From: a virus | Direction: 5' to 3' (one strand) | DNA length: 64,000 nt | Virus record (IMG/VR): IMGVR_UViG_3300027396_000020 | Coordinates: 19,817 to 83,816 of that record | Shown here: piece by piece, positions 33,048 to 42,800 of the stretch | How positions within the stretch are numbered: position 1 is the first letter of the stretch | Layout of the letters: the number at the start of each line of letters is the position of its first letter | Notes under the pieces: generated by a model | The model's database searches: none | Seen by the model: the letters and a program-made list of their open reading frames with translations, nothing else | Told to the model about the DNA's origin: nothing | Translations under genes and position numbers: made by a program

Positions 33048-33893
33048 TCAATCCCAATCATCACTGCTTACAGGGGCTGCTGGTGCTGCTGGTGCTGTAG
33101 AACTGCCACTATTTTGTCGAGTCCAACTAGGAGTCATTCCGTTCATTTCTAAGATATCATCTCGGATATTTTGATTCCGCTTCTCAATATTAATGATACG
33201 AACGAAACTATTAGTGACAGCAGCAGTATAGTAAGCAAACGGATTATCTGATTTAGATTCGTCAAACTGTAGTCCTATCTGTGTGAGCTGCAAAATGGCC
33301 TGGCCCTTCATTTCATCATTGTAGGTATAGCCACGGACGTTGCCGCGAGTAGCATAACGATCACAGAGCTTCAAGAACATGCGGGCAAGATTGTCAGTCA
33401 TCTTTCCGTGGTCCTTGCTGTAAACACCTTTGACAAGCCCACCTTTCCAGTGGCTTTTACCTACGCAGATAAGGTTATCGTTGTCGTCAAACTTCCAATG
33501 TTGGAATGGAGGAAAGTTGATTTTTTCGTGGCTGTCGGCAGTATTTTTAAGAGTCTTTTTTCTTCCTGGTGCTAACGGGATATGCTCGAAAGTCATGATC
33601 CTAAACACTACATCGACCTTAGCTACTTTTTTGTAATCTACTTCAAAATCTTTTGGGCTTAGTTTTTTGCCACCTGCTGCTTGGGCAGCTTCATAGGCTC
33701 GCTTACTGAGCTTAGAAGCCTTATTTCTCTTGGCTTCTGCTATAGTTCTAATATTGATTTTGTCTAGACTGGGCAGTATCAAATCATATTCGTGATGTTC
33801 AGGCTTATCGAAACTGCAATATGTATTTTTACTAAGGTGTATCTCTCTGAGGAGATCTTTATTTGTTAGATATTTTATTTTTGGAATAGTCAT
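33048..33893 (-). CDS. gp55: Late transcription sigma factor gp55
   Basis: A 281-residue protein whose C-terminal part carries the divergent sigma-70-like region of T4 gp55 (LARMFLKLCDRYATRGNVRG, then GYTYNDEMKGQAILQLTQIG, NPFAYYTAAVTNSFVRIIN, EKRNQNIRDDIL). It directs host RNA polymerase to TATAAATA boxes, which occur at many gene starts in this window. T4 gp55 is 185 residues; this version has an extra ~110 residues at the N-terminus, rich in Lys (RNKASKLSKRAYEAAQ) and of unknown role, and an Ala/Pro tail. AGGAG lies about 11 bases before the ATG at 33893. Confidence 0.92.
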   Translation of the reverse strand: MTIPKIKYLTNKDLLREIHLSKNTYCSFDKPEHHEYDLILPSLDKINIRTIAEAKRNKASKLSKRAYEAAQAAGGKKLSPKDFEVDYKKVAKVDVVFRIMTFEHIPLAPGRKKTLKNTADSHEKINFPPFQHWKFDDNDNLICVGKSHWKGGLVKGVYSKDHGKMTDNLARMFLKLCDRYATRGNVRGYTYNDEMKGQAILQLTQIGLQFDESKSDNPFAYYTAAVTNSFVRIINIEKRNQNIRDDILEMNGMTPSWTRQNSGSSTAPAAPAAPVSSDDWD

Positions 33894-33913
33894 TAGATGT
33901 CATTCTCCTAGTA

Positions 33914-33942
33914 CTTATAATAATAGCATATTTTATTAAGAA
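33914..33942 (-). promoter_or_regulatory. Candidate early (sigma-70-type) promoter for the gp55-gp47-gp46 operon
   Basis: On the minus strand TTCTTA and TATAAG are 17 bases apart, just upstream of gp55. The -10 matches 5 of 6 but the -35 only 3 of 6, so this is tentative. Confidence 0.3.
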
Positions 33943-33948
33943 TAAATA
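33941..33948 (+). promoter_or_regulatory. Late promoter for the baseplate operon
   Basis: AATAAATA (7 of 8). A start near 33954 gives a ~21-base leader with AGAGGAA before the ATG at 33975. Confidence 0.5.
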
Positions 33949-33974
33949 GAGTATAAAGAGGAAATTTGTTCAAA

Positions 33975-35096
33975 ATGGCAGGATTATCTATAAACCCGCA
34001 GGCCTTATTGGTACAACAACTTGGTGCTAAGATCTCAGAGGCCTCTAACGCAGCAAGCAGTGCCATGGGCAATGCCAGTAATACCTTGGCAAAGGCCAAC
34101 TTAGACTCAGTGGTCAACCAACAGAGTGGTGGTATTGGCAGCGGTCTAAACAGTTTCACAGGCAATATTAAACAAGGTCTCGGAAACTTCGGTAATCAAA
34201 TACCTGGGAGTCTTGGTGCTCTCGGAGGCATCGGTGGACAGATACAGTCTCAAGTAGGTGGCGCCGTTAACTCTTTACAGTCTGTTGCAGCAAACACAAG
34301 TAATATTACTGCTGACATTTCAGGAGCGATAGGAAAGCTCACAGGTGGAAATCTAGCAGGTGGTTTAATGGGATTGGCGGGTACTATTAGTTCTGCAGCA
34401 GGTATGCTTAATAACTTACTTAGTCTAGGAAGAGGCATCAATCTTCCTGCTGGTGGAGAGCTTTTTGCAAAACAAGGAACAGCTATTAAGTTGAATCCAG
34501 GAGCACCTGATGATTGGCGTGTTAGGATAAACGCACAATGGAGTATGTTTAAATCGCCAATGTTTGGTCTTTTAGAAAATACAGGTGGTGTTGTCTGGCC
34601 TTACAACCCATCTATAAACATTACTACTAAATCAAACTACACAGAAATCGATCCCGTACACAGCAACTATAAGTTTTATTCTTATAAGAATAGTACAATA
34701 GAAGATATACAGATTTCAGGCGACTTTACCTGCGAAACAGCAACAGATGGCGCATATTGGATAGCGGCAACTACATTTTTTAAGACAGCTACAAAGATGT
34801 TTTTTGGTACTGGCGAAAACGCAGGGAACCCACCGATCATTTGTAATCTAACAGGCTACGGTGCTAGTGTGTTTGACAACGTTCCGGTTATTATAAAATC
34901 ATTTACTGTTGATTTAAAAGATGACGTTAACTACATACTTTGTGATAGCTTTGGAACAAGAACGTGGGTTCCTGTATTAAGCACTATAAGTGTAACAGTA
35001 TCACCAATCTACAACAGATCGAGATTGCGTCAGTTCAGTCTTGAAGATTATTCAAGAGGTCGTCGTGCTGGTAACTCTACGGTAGGATTCATTTAA
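33975..35096 (+). CDS. Baseplate tail-tube cap/initiator protein (gp48/gp54 type)
   Basis: A 373-residue protein, started at ATG 33975 (MAGLSINPQALL) because AGAGGAA is correctly spaced there; a TTG three codons upstream is too close. The first ~170 residues are Ala/Gly/Ser-rich with coiled-coil character. The C-terminal ~200 residues are a beta-rich tail-tube-like domain (DDWRVRINAQWSMF, VWPYNPSINI, YKNSTIEDIQISGDF, PVIIKSFTVDL). T4 gp48 (364) and gp54 (320), which cap the baseplate and start the tube, have similar size and such a C-terminal fold. I cannot decide between the two. It is the first gene of the baseplate operon. Confidence 0.75.
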   Translation: MAGLSINPQALLVQQLGAKISEASNAASSAMGNASNTLAKANLDSVVNQQSGGIGSGLNSFTGNIKQGLGNFGNQIPGSLGALGGIGGQIQSQVGGAVNSLQSVAANTSNITADISGAIGKLTGGNLAGGLMGLAGTISSAAGMLNNLLSLGRGINLPAGGELFAKQGTAIKLNPGAPDDWRVRINAQWSMFKSPMFGLLENTGGVVWPYNPSINITTKSNYTEIDPVHSNYKFYSYKNSTIEDIQISGDFTCETATDGAYWIAATTFFKTATKMFFGTGENAGNPPIICNLTGYGASVFDNVPVIIKSFTVDLKDDVNYILCDSFGTRTWVPVLSTISVTVSPIYNRSRLRQFSLEDYSRGRRAGNSTVGFI

Positions 35097-35097
35097 T

Positions 35098-35400
35098 ATG
35101 TCAGAACTATATCCTGAAACATCTCCGTGGGCTAGTACAAATATTAACAACCTGTACATGGAGTTGTTAACTATTCGTCCAGTTCCTGCAGAACCAGATG
35201 ATTTCAAATATACTATAGAAAATCAATATAAGCATAGGCCAGATCTTCTTGCCTATGATCTTTATGGAACATCTAAACTATGGTGGGTGTTTGTTCAAAG
35301 GAATATGAATGTTATTAGAGATCCTATCTATGACTTTGAACCAGGAGTGACCATTTATATTCCTAAGAAAAGTAATCTACAAAAGTTTCTAGGAGTTTAA
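35098..35400 (+). CDS. LysM-like baseplate wedge protein (gp53-like)
   Basis: A 100-residue protein. From residue ~45, YKHRPDLLAYDLYGTSKLWW then VFVQRN and ...PGVTIYIPKK match the LysM-like domain found in gp53-type wedge proteins and related baseplate subunits. T4 gp53 is 196 residues, so this is a short form, about the LysM part plus a small N-terminal arm. TAGGA lies 11 bases before the ATG at 35098, 1 base after the upstream stop. It joins baseplate wedges around the hub, inferred from the family. Confidence 0.75.
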   Translation: MSELYPETSPWASTNINNLYMELLTIRPVPAEPDDFKYTIENQYKHRPDLLAYDLYGTSKLWWVFVQRNMNVIRDPIYDFEPGVTIYIPKKSNLQKFLGV

Positions 35401-35401
35401 T

Positions 35402-37771
35402 ATGGCCTGGTTTGATTCTATTACAGATGCTATTCGTAAGCCCGACGGTACTAACATAGTACAGAATGTTGTTGGAAATGCACTCAACGCAGGCTCGGCT
35501 CTACGTTCGACATTTTTAAATCCTGCTAGAGCTATAGATTCTATAGTAGGAGGAGCCAGCAGTTTACTACAAGATACCACAAAGACTAGTGCAAATATAG
35601 AAGCTCAGTTAACAAATGTTATACCTAACCCTTTGGAAAAATATGCATCATATGCTCCTCTTTGGACACTGGCTTGTCTAACCCCTGCACAGTTTAATAA
35701 TCCTGCATCTTACAGAAATAGTCCCAACGATTTAAAATATGTTGTATTTTCGTCTGCAGGAAGATTTGATTCAAACAGAGTAAAAACCGCATACGGATCG
35801 CCTGAATTTTTTGTCAACAACTTTTCTATGAATGCTGTTATTTCTGCAAATACGCAGACAGGGAACAGCAATGCTATTAAGTTTAGTTTTGACATTTATG
35901 AACCTTACAGTATGGGATTACTGTTACAAAGTATGCAGGTAGCAGCAGTCAACGCAGGCTATGTAAACTATCTACAAAATGCTCCATTTGTTTTAAGATT
36001 AGACATCCAAGGTTATGATGATGTTGGAAATATCTATACCGCTGTAAAACCTAAATTCTTTACACTAAAACTAGTTAGTTGTAAGTTTAGCGTCAATGAA
36101 GGCGGCAGCACATATAAAGTAGAAGGAATCCCATGGAACCATCAAGGGTTTGCTGATGCTACAAACATTACCTACACAGACATATCGATATCTGGAACTA
36201 CAGGTAAAGGTACAGCCGAAGGCGGCTTTGAACCAGGAACAGTTGGTGATCTTTTAGTGACCGGTGAAAAGAGTCTATGTAGAACTATCAATGAAAATGA
36301 AAAACGTCTAGTAGAAGAAAAGAAGATTTTATTTCCGGACGTGTATGAAATACAGTTTCCTGATAACACTTATGAGATGTTTACAGGGAATCCGCCCCTA
36401 GAAGAAAAGAAAGCCACAGTAAATCCTAATGCTGCTGAGAAAAAAACTATCTTAGGAACTAACCTTGCTCCTAACCTAGGTGGTGCAGGAAACTATGGAA
36501 ACAATCCTATAGGAAAATCAAGTTTTGGGTTTTCTCAGAGTTCTGGGGGAACATTTGTACCAAAGCGCAATGGTGATGTGAGAGATGAAAAAACTGGTAT
36601 AGTGAAACGAGATAAAATGGCGATAGATCCTAAGAGCAGGACCTTCCAGTTTTCTCAATCACAATCGCTGACATCTATTATCAATCAAGTCATTGTTAGC
36701 TCTGACTATGGCATGAATGCTCTTAAAAAAGAAAATGTCACTAACGGTTTTATCAAATGGTTTAAACTTGATATACAAATAATGTTTCAACAAGACAAGT
36801 TTGATTCATTAACAGGTGACTATGCTAGAAAGATAATTTTTAGAGTAGTTCCTTTTTTAGTTCACGAAAGCGTTTTCAGTGCAGCAACAGCTAGTCCCGA
36901 AGGATACGGAGACTTAGCTACAAAAATATGCAAGTCCTACAACTATATCTACACTGGCAAGAACGTAGACATTCTCAAGTTTGATATTAATATTAACAAT
37001 CTGTTCTATGCAGGTGTGAACCCTAGTGCCGAAGCTAAAGCAGGCAAACAGGCATCGCCAGACGGGCAAGGAACAGCTGAAAATCTTCCTAAGAAAACAG
37101 AAACTGGATCGGGTGATGCAGACAAAGCCGGGTTGACAGCTAATACGGGTAGAGCTAGACCATTTAGAGATCCAGATTTGATCAGTAAGTTTAAAGGCGG
37201 TTCTTCAGGAACTTCGACTGAAAAAGAAGTTGCAGAAGCTTTCCATAGCGCATTCGTTAAAGGCAGCAGCGCAGACATGGTCACTATAGATCTAGAAACT
37301 CTAGGCGACCCTTATTGGATGATTGACAGCGGAATGGGGAATTATTTTGCTCAGCCGGTTGGCGGTGGCGGAGTGAGTCAGATTACTAAAGACGGTACGG
37401 CTCACTATGAAGGAAATGATGTTTACATACATATAGGTTTTAGATCTCCTATTGATATTAACGAAGGACTGATAGATGGTAATGGATTATATAACTTTCC
37501 TAATGGCAAAACTGCGAGCAGTCCGTTTGGTGGAATCTATCGAGTAATAATGTGTGAAAATATTTTTAATGATGGTGTTTTCAAACAAAAATTAAAGTGC
37601 GTAAGGATGCCTGGACAAGCATCAGATTACGGCAAACCTAACACACCTGCTCCAGGCGGTAGTAAGTTTGCTATTGAAACTAAAGAACCAGTCAAACCAG
37701 CTAAAGACCTTGGCGATGCAGGTGAAGTAGCGGATCAACCTTCAGAAAACGGCGAAACACAAGTGGCATAA
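35402..37771 (+). CDS. Baseplate hub protein (gp27 position)
   Basis: A 789-residue protein placed directly before gp5, where a hub component is expected. After an N-terminal amphipathic segment come beta-rich domains (NFSMNAVISANTQTGNSNAI, KFSFDIYEPYSMGLLLQSMQ, RLDIQGYDDVG, KLVSCKFSVNEGGSTYKVEG) like the tube-like domains of hub proteins, a flexible Gly/Lys-rich middle, and a second domain (GFIKWFKLDIQIMFQQDKFD, YNYIYTGKNVDILKFDININ) of a kind seen in other T4-like phage structural proteins. T4 gp27 is 391 residues, so homology is not certain. AGGAG precedes the ATG by 7 bases. Confidence 0.7.
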   Translation: MAWFDSITDAIRKPDGTNIVQNVVGNALNAGSALRSTFLNPARAIDSIVGGASSLLQDTTKTSANIEAQLTNVIPNPLEKYASYAPLWTLACLTPAQFNNPASYRNSPNDLKYVVFSSAGRFDSNRVKTAYGSPEFFVNNFSMNAVISANTQTGNSNAIKFSFDIYEPYSMGLLLQSMQVAAVNAGYVNYLQNAPFVLRLDIQGYDDVGNIYTAVKPKFFTLKLVSCKFSVNEGGSTYKVEGIPWNHQGFADATNITYTDISISGTTGKGTAEGGFEPGTVGDLLVTGEKSLCRTINENEKRLVEEKKILFPDVYEIQFPDNTYEMFTGNPPLEEKKATVNPNAAEKKTILGTNLAPNLGGAGNYGNNPIGKSSFGFSQSSGGTFVPKRNGDVRDEKTGIVKRDKMAIDPKSRTFQFSQSQSLTSIINQVIVSSDYGMNALKKENVTNGFIKWFKLDIQIMFQQDKFDSLTGDYARKIIFRVVPFLVHESVFSAATASPEGYGDLATKICKSYNYIYTGKNVDILKFDININNLFYAGVNPSAEAKAGKQASPDGQGTAENLPKKTETGSGDADKAGLTANTGRARPFRDPDLISKFKGGSSGTSTEKEVAEAFHSAFVKGSSADMVTIDLETLGDPYWMIDSGMGNYFAQPVGGGGVSQITKDGTAHYEGNDVYIHIGFRSPIDINEGLIDGNGLYNFPNGKTASSPFGGIYRVIMCENIFNDGVFKQKLKCVRMPGQASDYGKPNTPAPGGSKFAIETKEPVKPAKDLGDAGEVADQPSENGETQVA

Positions 37772-37783
37772 TAAAGGAAAAAC

Positions 37784-39373
37784 ATGGCAACATTATCTAG
37801 ACCAACAGAAGATTTACAACAGTCAAAAGACATCGGAGCAGGACCTTATCTTGCTAGAGTGGTAGATCATCTTGACCCTAGTTTTATGGGTGATCTAGAA
37901 GTCACGCTCTTAAGACAGCAAGGTAATACAGTAGCCGACGAAAATCAAACATACACTGTAAGGTATTGTAGTCCATTCTTTGGTTATACTGGCTTTGAGT
38001 TCATGGGAAATAACAAAGCAGATTTCAATGATACACAGAAATCTTACGGAATGTGGTTTGTTCCACCAGATGTTGGTGTAACAGTTATGGTTTGTTTTGT
38101 TGATGGAGATCCTAGCCAAGGTTATTGGTTTGGATGCATACCGCCACGCTTTGCTAATAATATGGTTCCGTCTATAGGTGGTACTACTGAAGTAGAACTC
38201 ACAGAAGAAGATAAAAAGAAATATAATACCAAGATGCCTTTGCCAGTTGGTGAAGTTAACAAACGTCTCAACGGTAATCCTAATGAAGGCGATGAAACAC
38301 AGATCGATACGGATAAGATAAAAAAACCAGTACACCCTATTGCTGACGCCTTCTTACAACAAGGACTTTTAGAAGACGATGTTAGAGGAGTTACGACTTC
38401 AACATCTAGAAGAGAAGCTCCGAGTTCGGTATTTGGAATCAGTACACCAGGACCGTTAGATAGGAGAGAAAATGCCAAGAAGGCTAAGATTGGTAGAATA
38501 CAAGATGAAACAACCAATCCAGTTCCGGTAAGTCGTCTTGGTGGAACTACTATTACCATGGATGACGGAGATGATCGTTACCATAGAAAAAAACCAGCCG
38601 ATGAAGGTCCTGTTGAATATGTAGATATTACCACAGCCAAGACAACCAAAGATTATCAACCTGACATTCCTTACAATGAATATTTTAGGATTAGAACTAG
38701 AACAGGTCATCAGTTGTTGATGCATAACAGCGAAGATTTAATCTACATTGCCAACAGTCAAGGTACTACATGGATAGAAATGACATCCATGGGAAAGATA
38801 GATATCTATGCTTCTGACTGCGTCAGTATACACACTGAGGCAGATTTTAATCTTAAAGCAGCTAGAGATATAAACATGGAAGCTGGTCGCAATATTAATA
38901 TGAAAGCAGAAAGCGGCCGCTGGCAGGTTGAAGTTGCGACTGATTTAAATTTTTTAGTAGCAAACGATGCTAAGATCACAGTTGGTAACGATTACAATCT
39001 TCTTGTAGGCAAAGATAATAAAATATCTACTCACGGAACATTTAATCTTAACACAAATATAGACAATAAATTTACCGCTGGAGGATCTACTAATATAGGC
39101 AGCGGCAGTAATCATATTGAAAGCGCAGAAAAGATCTATATGAATAGCAGTGTTGTAGCTGCCCCTGCAGAAACAGCAGCGTTTGTTACACCATTAGCAC
39201 TAAGATCAAATATAAGTGTAAGTACTGAAGTGGGGTGGAATCCTAAAAAATATCAGGCAGGAGAGTTCAAGAGTATTCTAAAACGAGTTCCTCAACACGA
39301 ACCTTGGCCATTGCATGAGCATTTTGCTCCGACTTTACTAGATTCCGATAAGTTGGATAGGGAGACAGATTAA
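37784..39373 (+). CDS. gp5: Baseplate hub needle protein gp5 (no lysozyme domain seen)
   Basis: A 529-residue protein. Residues ~15-135 form the OB-fold that sits on the hub (ARVVDHLDPSFMGDLEVTL, then GMWFVPPDVGVTVMVCFVDG). Residues ~300-450 form the membrane-piercing beta-helix (RTRTGHQLLMHNSEDLIYIA, DINMEAGRNINMKAES, LLVGKDNKISTHGTF). Between them, where T4 gp5 (575) carries lysozyme, is a Lys/Glu/Pro-rich linker (~140-270) with no recognisable lysozyme residues. AAAGGA precedes the ATG. Cell-wall digestion must therefore come from another protein or not be needed here, which is inferred. Confidence 0.92.
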   Translation: MATLSRPTEDLQQSKDIGAGPYLARVVDHLDPSFMGDLEVTLLRQQGNTVADENQTYTVRYCSPFFGYTGFEFMGNNKADFNDTQKSYGMWFVPPDVGVTVMVCFVDGDPSQGYWFGCIPPRFANNMVPSIGGTTEVELTEEDKKKYNTKMPLPVGEVNKRLNGNPNEGDETQIDTDKIKKPVHPIADAFLQQGLLEDDVRGVTTSTSRREAPSSVFGISTPGPLDRRENAKKAKIGRIQDETTNPVPVSRLGGTTITMDDGDDRYHRKKPADEGPVEYVDITTAKTTKDYQPDIPYNEYFRIRTRTGHQLLMHNSEDLIYIANSQGTTWIEMTSMGKIDIYASDCVSIHTEADFNLKAARDINMEAGRNINMKAESGRWQVEVATDLNFLVANDAKITVGNDYNLLVGKDNKISTHGTFNLNTNIDNKFTAGGSTNIGSGSNHIESAEKIYMNSSVVAAPAETAAFVTPLALRSNISVSTEVGWNPKKYQAGEFKSILKRVPQHEPWPLHEHFAPTLLDSDKLDRETD

Positions 39374-39822
39374 TGGGATTAGCAACTAAAAAACTTTATA
39401 ACAATCAAGTTGTAGCAGCAAATAAGGCATCTGTAGGATCCGAAGGATCTAGATCTTTTACCTATAGAGGGTTTAACTCTCAGGAATCTGCTAGAAACTA
39501 TAAGCTCTACGATATAGATTTAGTCAAGCAAGATATAATCAACCATTTCCATATTCGTAAGGGAGAAAAATTAGAAAATCCTGATTTCGGAACTATCATT
39601 TGGGATCTGTTGTTTGAACCTTTTACACAAGAAGTTAAACGATTGATAGCCAAGGATGTTGAGGATATCGTCAACTATGATCCTAGGATTTCTGTCACGG
39701 CAGTAACAGTAGACAGCACAGATCAAGGAATAAGGATAGAAGCAGATCTTGTTTATATTCCTTTCAATATCAATGAAAGGATGACCTTTGACTTTGACCG
39801 AAGGAACGCGATAATAAAGTGA
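39373..39822 (+). CDS. gp25: Baseplate wedge protein gp25
   Basis: A 149-residue member of the gp25/lysozyme-like baseplate family found in contractile injection systems. The core is DIDLVKQDIINHFHIRKGEK then NPDFGTIIWDLLFEPFTQEV (with the EP(R/F) motif) and ISVTAVTVDSTDQGIRIEA. It connects the wedge to the sheath. T4 gp25 has 132 residues. The ATG overlaps the gp5 stop (TTAATGG), and a GGGAG site lies within the end of gp5. Confidence 0.93.
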   Translation: MGLATKKLYNNQVVAANKASVGSEGSRSFTYRGFNSQESARNYKLYDIDLVKQDIINHFHIRKGEKLENPDFGTIIWDLLFEPFTQEVKRLIAKDVEDIVNYDPRISVTAVTVDSTDQGIRIEADLVYIPFNINERMTFDFDRRNAIIK

Positions 39823-39838
39823 CCACTTAATTTTCTAA

Positions 39839-39846
39839 GGTAAATA
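39839..39846 (+). promoter_or_regulatory. Candidate late promoter before gp6
   Basis: GGTAAATA (6 of 8). A start near 39852 would leave a short 12-base leader containing AGGA before the ATG at 39864. Confidence 0.3.
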
Positions 39847-39863
39847 TCATATAGGAAAACACA

Positions 39864-42800
39864 ATGACCACGACTTCTAGACAGAATAACCTGATTTTAA
39901 ATCAAGATTGGAAAAGGATTTATCAGACATTTAAAAATGCTGATTTCAAATCCTACGATTTTGAAAACTTACGTAGGGTTATCATCACATATCTAAGGCA
40001 GAACTACCCAGAAGATTTCAATGACTATATTGAAAGTTCTGAATACATGGCCCTCATTGACGCTGTTGCGTTCTTGGGACAGAGCCTAGCGTTTAGGGTT
40101 GATCTGGCCAGTCGTGAAAACTTTATTGATCTAGCAGAACGAAGAGACAGTGTTTTAAGACTAGCTCGTATGCTTTCTTATAATGCTAAAAGAAACGTTC
40201 CTGCACAAGGACTTTTAAAGTTTACTTCAGTCAGTACTACTGAATCCTTGCTTGACGGCAATGGTAAGAATCTTGCTAATCAGATCATCCAATGGAATGA
40301 TCCAACCAACACCAACTGGTTAGAACAGTTTATTGTTGTATTAAACGCTGCGATGGCTGATAACACACAGTTTGGTCGTAGCCAAGGAACAAGCACCATA
40401 CAAGGTATTCCTACTGAACAATATCGTTTTAAAACCACATCAGCAGACGTTCCTATCTATTCTTATTCTAAAACAGTTAGTGGTCGAGGTATGAGTTTTG
40501 AAATCGTGTCTACAAGTTTTTCAAATAGCACAGTATTCTATGAAGAAGCTCCAGTTCCTGCTAACCAACTAGGATTCATTTATAAGAATGACGGTAAAGG
40601 TCCAGCAAGTCCTAATACAGGATTCTTTTTAATGTTTAAACAGGGAAGTCTCGAGTTTGCAGATTTCACTGTTGACATTCCTACCACTAACGAAACTATC
40701 AGCGTTGGAGCACAGAACATCAATAATGATGATGTTTGGTTATTTTCTTTAAGTTCGGCAGGAGTACAACAAAATCAATGGACTAAGGTTTCAGATCTAT
40801 TAGGCAACAATATTATCTATAATAGTATCGATAAAAATATACGTAACATCTACTCAGTCGTTACTAAAGAAAATGATCAGGTTGATCTAGAGTTTTCAGA
40901 TGGAGTGTATGGAAATCTACCACAAGGAAGTTTCCGTTTCTATTATAGAGTCAGTAATGGTTTGTCGTATACAATCTATCCAAACGAGATGAAAGGAATC
41001 AGCATTGCTATTCCTTATTACAACAAGCAAGGTGTTAGACATACAATCACTGTAAATCTTGGCCTACAGTATACTGTCACTTCTTCTGCATCGTCAGAAA
41101 GTACAGACAGCATACGAGCAAATGCTCCTGCTCTATTCTATACACAGAATAGAATGATAACTGGAGAAGATTATAATCTTGCTCCGTTAGCAACCAGTCA
41201 AAATATTCTTAAGATCAAATCGATCAACAGAACTTCTAGCGGTATTAGCAGAAACTTTGAAGTTATTGATGCTTCAGGAAAATACAGCAGCGTCAATGTT
41301 TTTGCTGACGACGGTTATATCTATAAAGAAACTTCAGAAAAGAATATACTTTTCAAATATGCCAGTACTATCGATATTATCAACTTTATACGAAATACCA
41401 TAGAACCTACTTTTGCTAGTACAGATGTTTATAACTTCTATCTCACAAAGTTTGATAGAACACCTTATACTTTTACAGATAGCAACTATATATGGAAACA
41501 GGTCACATCAACAGGTAATAAAACCACAGGTTACTTTGTCAGCGGAATCGATGGTAGTCTTTTAAAAGTTGGAACTTATACAACCAGCGTACTAAAGAGC
41601 GCCGCCCCGGGAGCACTATTAAGATTTGTTGCACCTGCAGGTAAATCATTTAGGAAAGGAAAGTTAGTTACAACTAATACATCGGATCCTTTGCAAACAT
41701 CTTATATTTGGTCTGAAGTAGTTTCAATCGTAGGCGATGGAACTAATGCAGGTCGTGGTGTCCTTACATCAGGTCTCGGACCGGTTACATTTAATACAAC
41801 TATTCCTAGCGGTGCCATAGCAGATAGATTTGTTCCTAGATTTAGTACATCTCTAACTGATGCTCTTGAACTTGAAATGATAAATCAAATATCTCAAAAC
41901 TTTAACTTTGGTTTAAGATATGACATTGATACAGCATCTTGGAAAGTTATTACTGCTGGCAACCTTAATCTATCAGATGTTTATAACTCAGGTAAGGCAG
42001 GCGATACAACGAATGCAGGTTTAGATGCATCTTGGTACATAGCTTTTGTTAGACAAGCGGATCAATATTTTATACGCATTAGAGTTATGCATTATATATT
42101 TGGCAGTGTGCAACAAAATAGATTTTATTTTGATGGACAGCAAAAAGTCTATAATAGTGAAACAGGTACTGTAATAAAAGATAAGGTTAAGATACTGGGT
42201 ATCAACACCGGCGGTGACCTGTTGACATCTATCAAACAAGATATCGATTTTGAAATCGACGAAACGATTAAGTTTGATGATGGGTACGAAAGCACCAAAG
42301 AAATAAAAATAGCATTTGCAGATTCTGATAATAATGGTGTTATCGACAATCCGGATGCATTTGAAAAGATAGTAGGGCTTGATAGTCTACATAACTTTTT
42401 GTTTTTTAAGAAGACCACCGATGCATCAGGTGCAACATACTATGACATTATCGATAACTCTGATGAGCTTATAATGATTTGGCCTAAAGAAACTACCGCA
42501 GTTATTTCAAACTATAACAACGGTCAGTTGGTTTATTTTTATGATTCTGCAGAAGATGTAGTTAAGCGTGTTGATAAAACAACCAATACATTTGTTCTAG
42601 AAAGTTCTTATAAGGCTGCGGTCGGTCGTGATAGACTCAAGTTCCAATATCTTCATAATGCTAACAGCGAAAGAAGGATAGATCCTAGTTCTAGTAACAT
42701 AATAGATTTATTCATATTGACTAGAGCGTATGACACATCATACAGAAACTATCTTGCAGGTTATATTTCTACAGAACCAACACCACCTAACAATGATTCT

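Noticed and set aside
33966-33974. Upstream TTG start for the tube cap/initiator gene
   Set aside because: It is only one or two bases from the AGAGGAA site; the ATG at 33975 has proper spacing.
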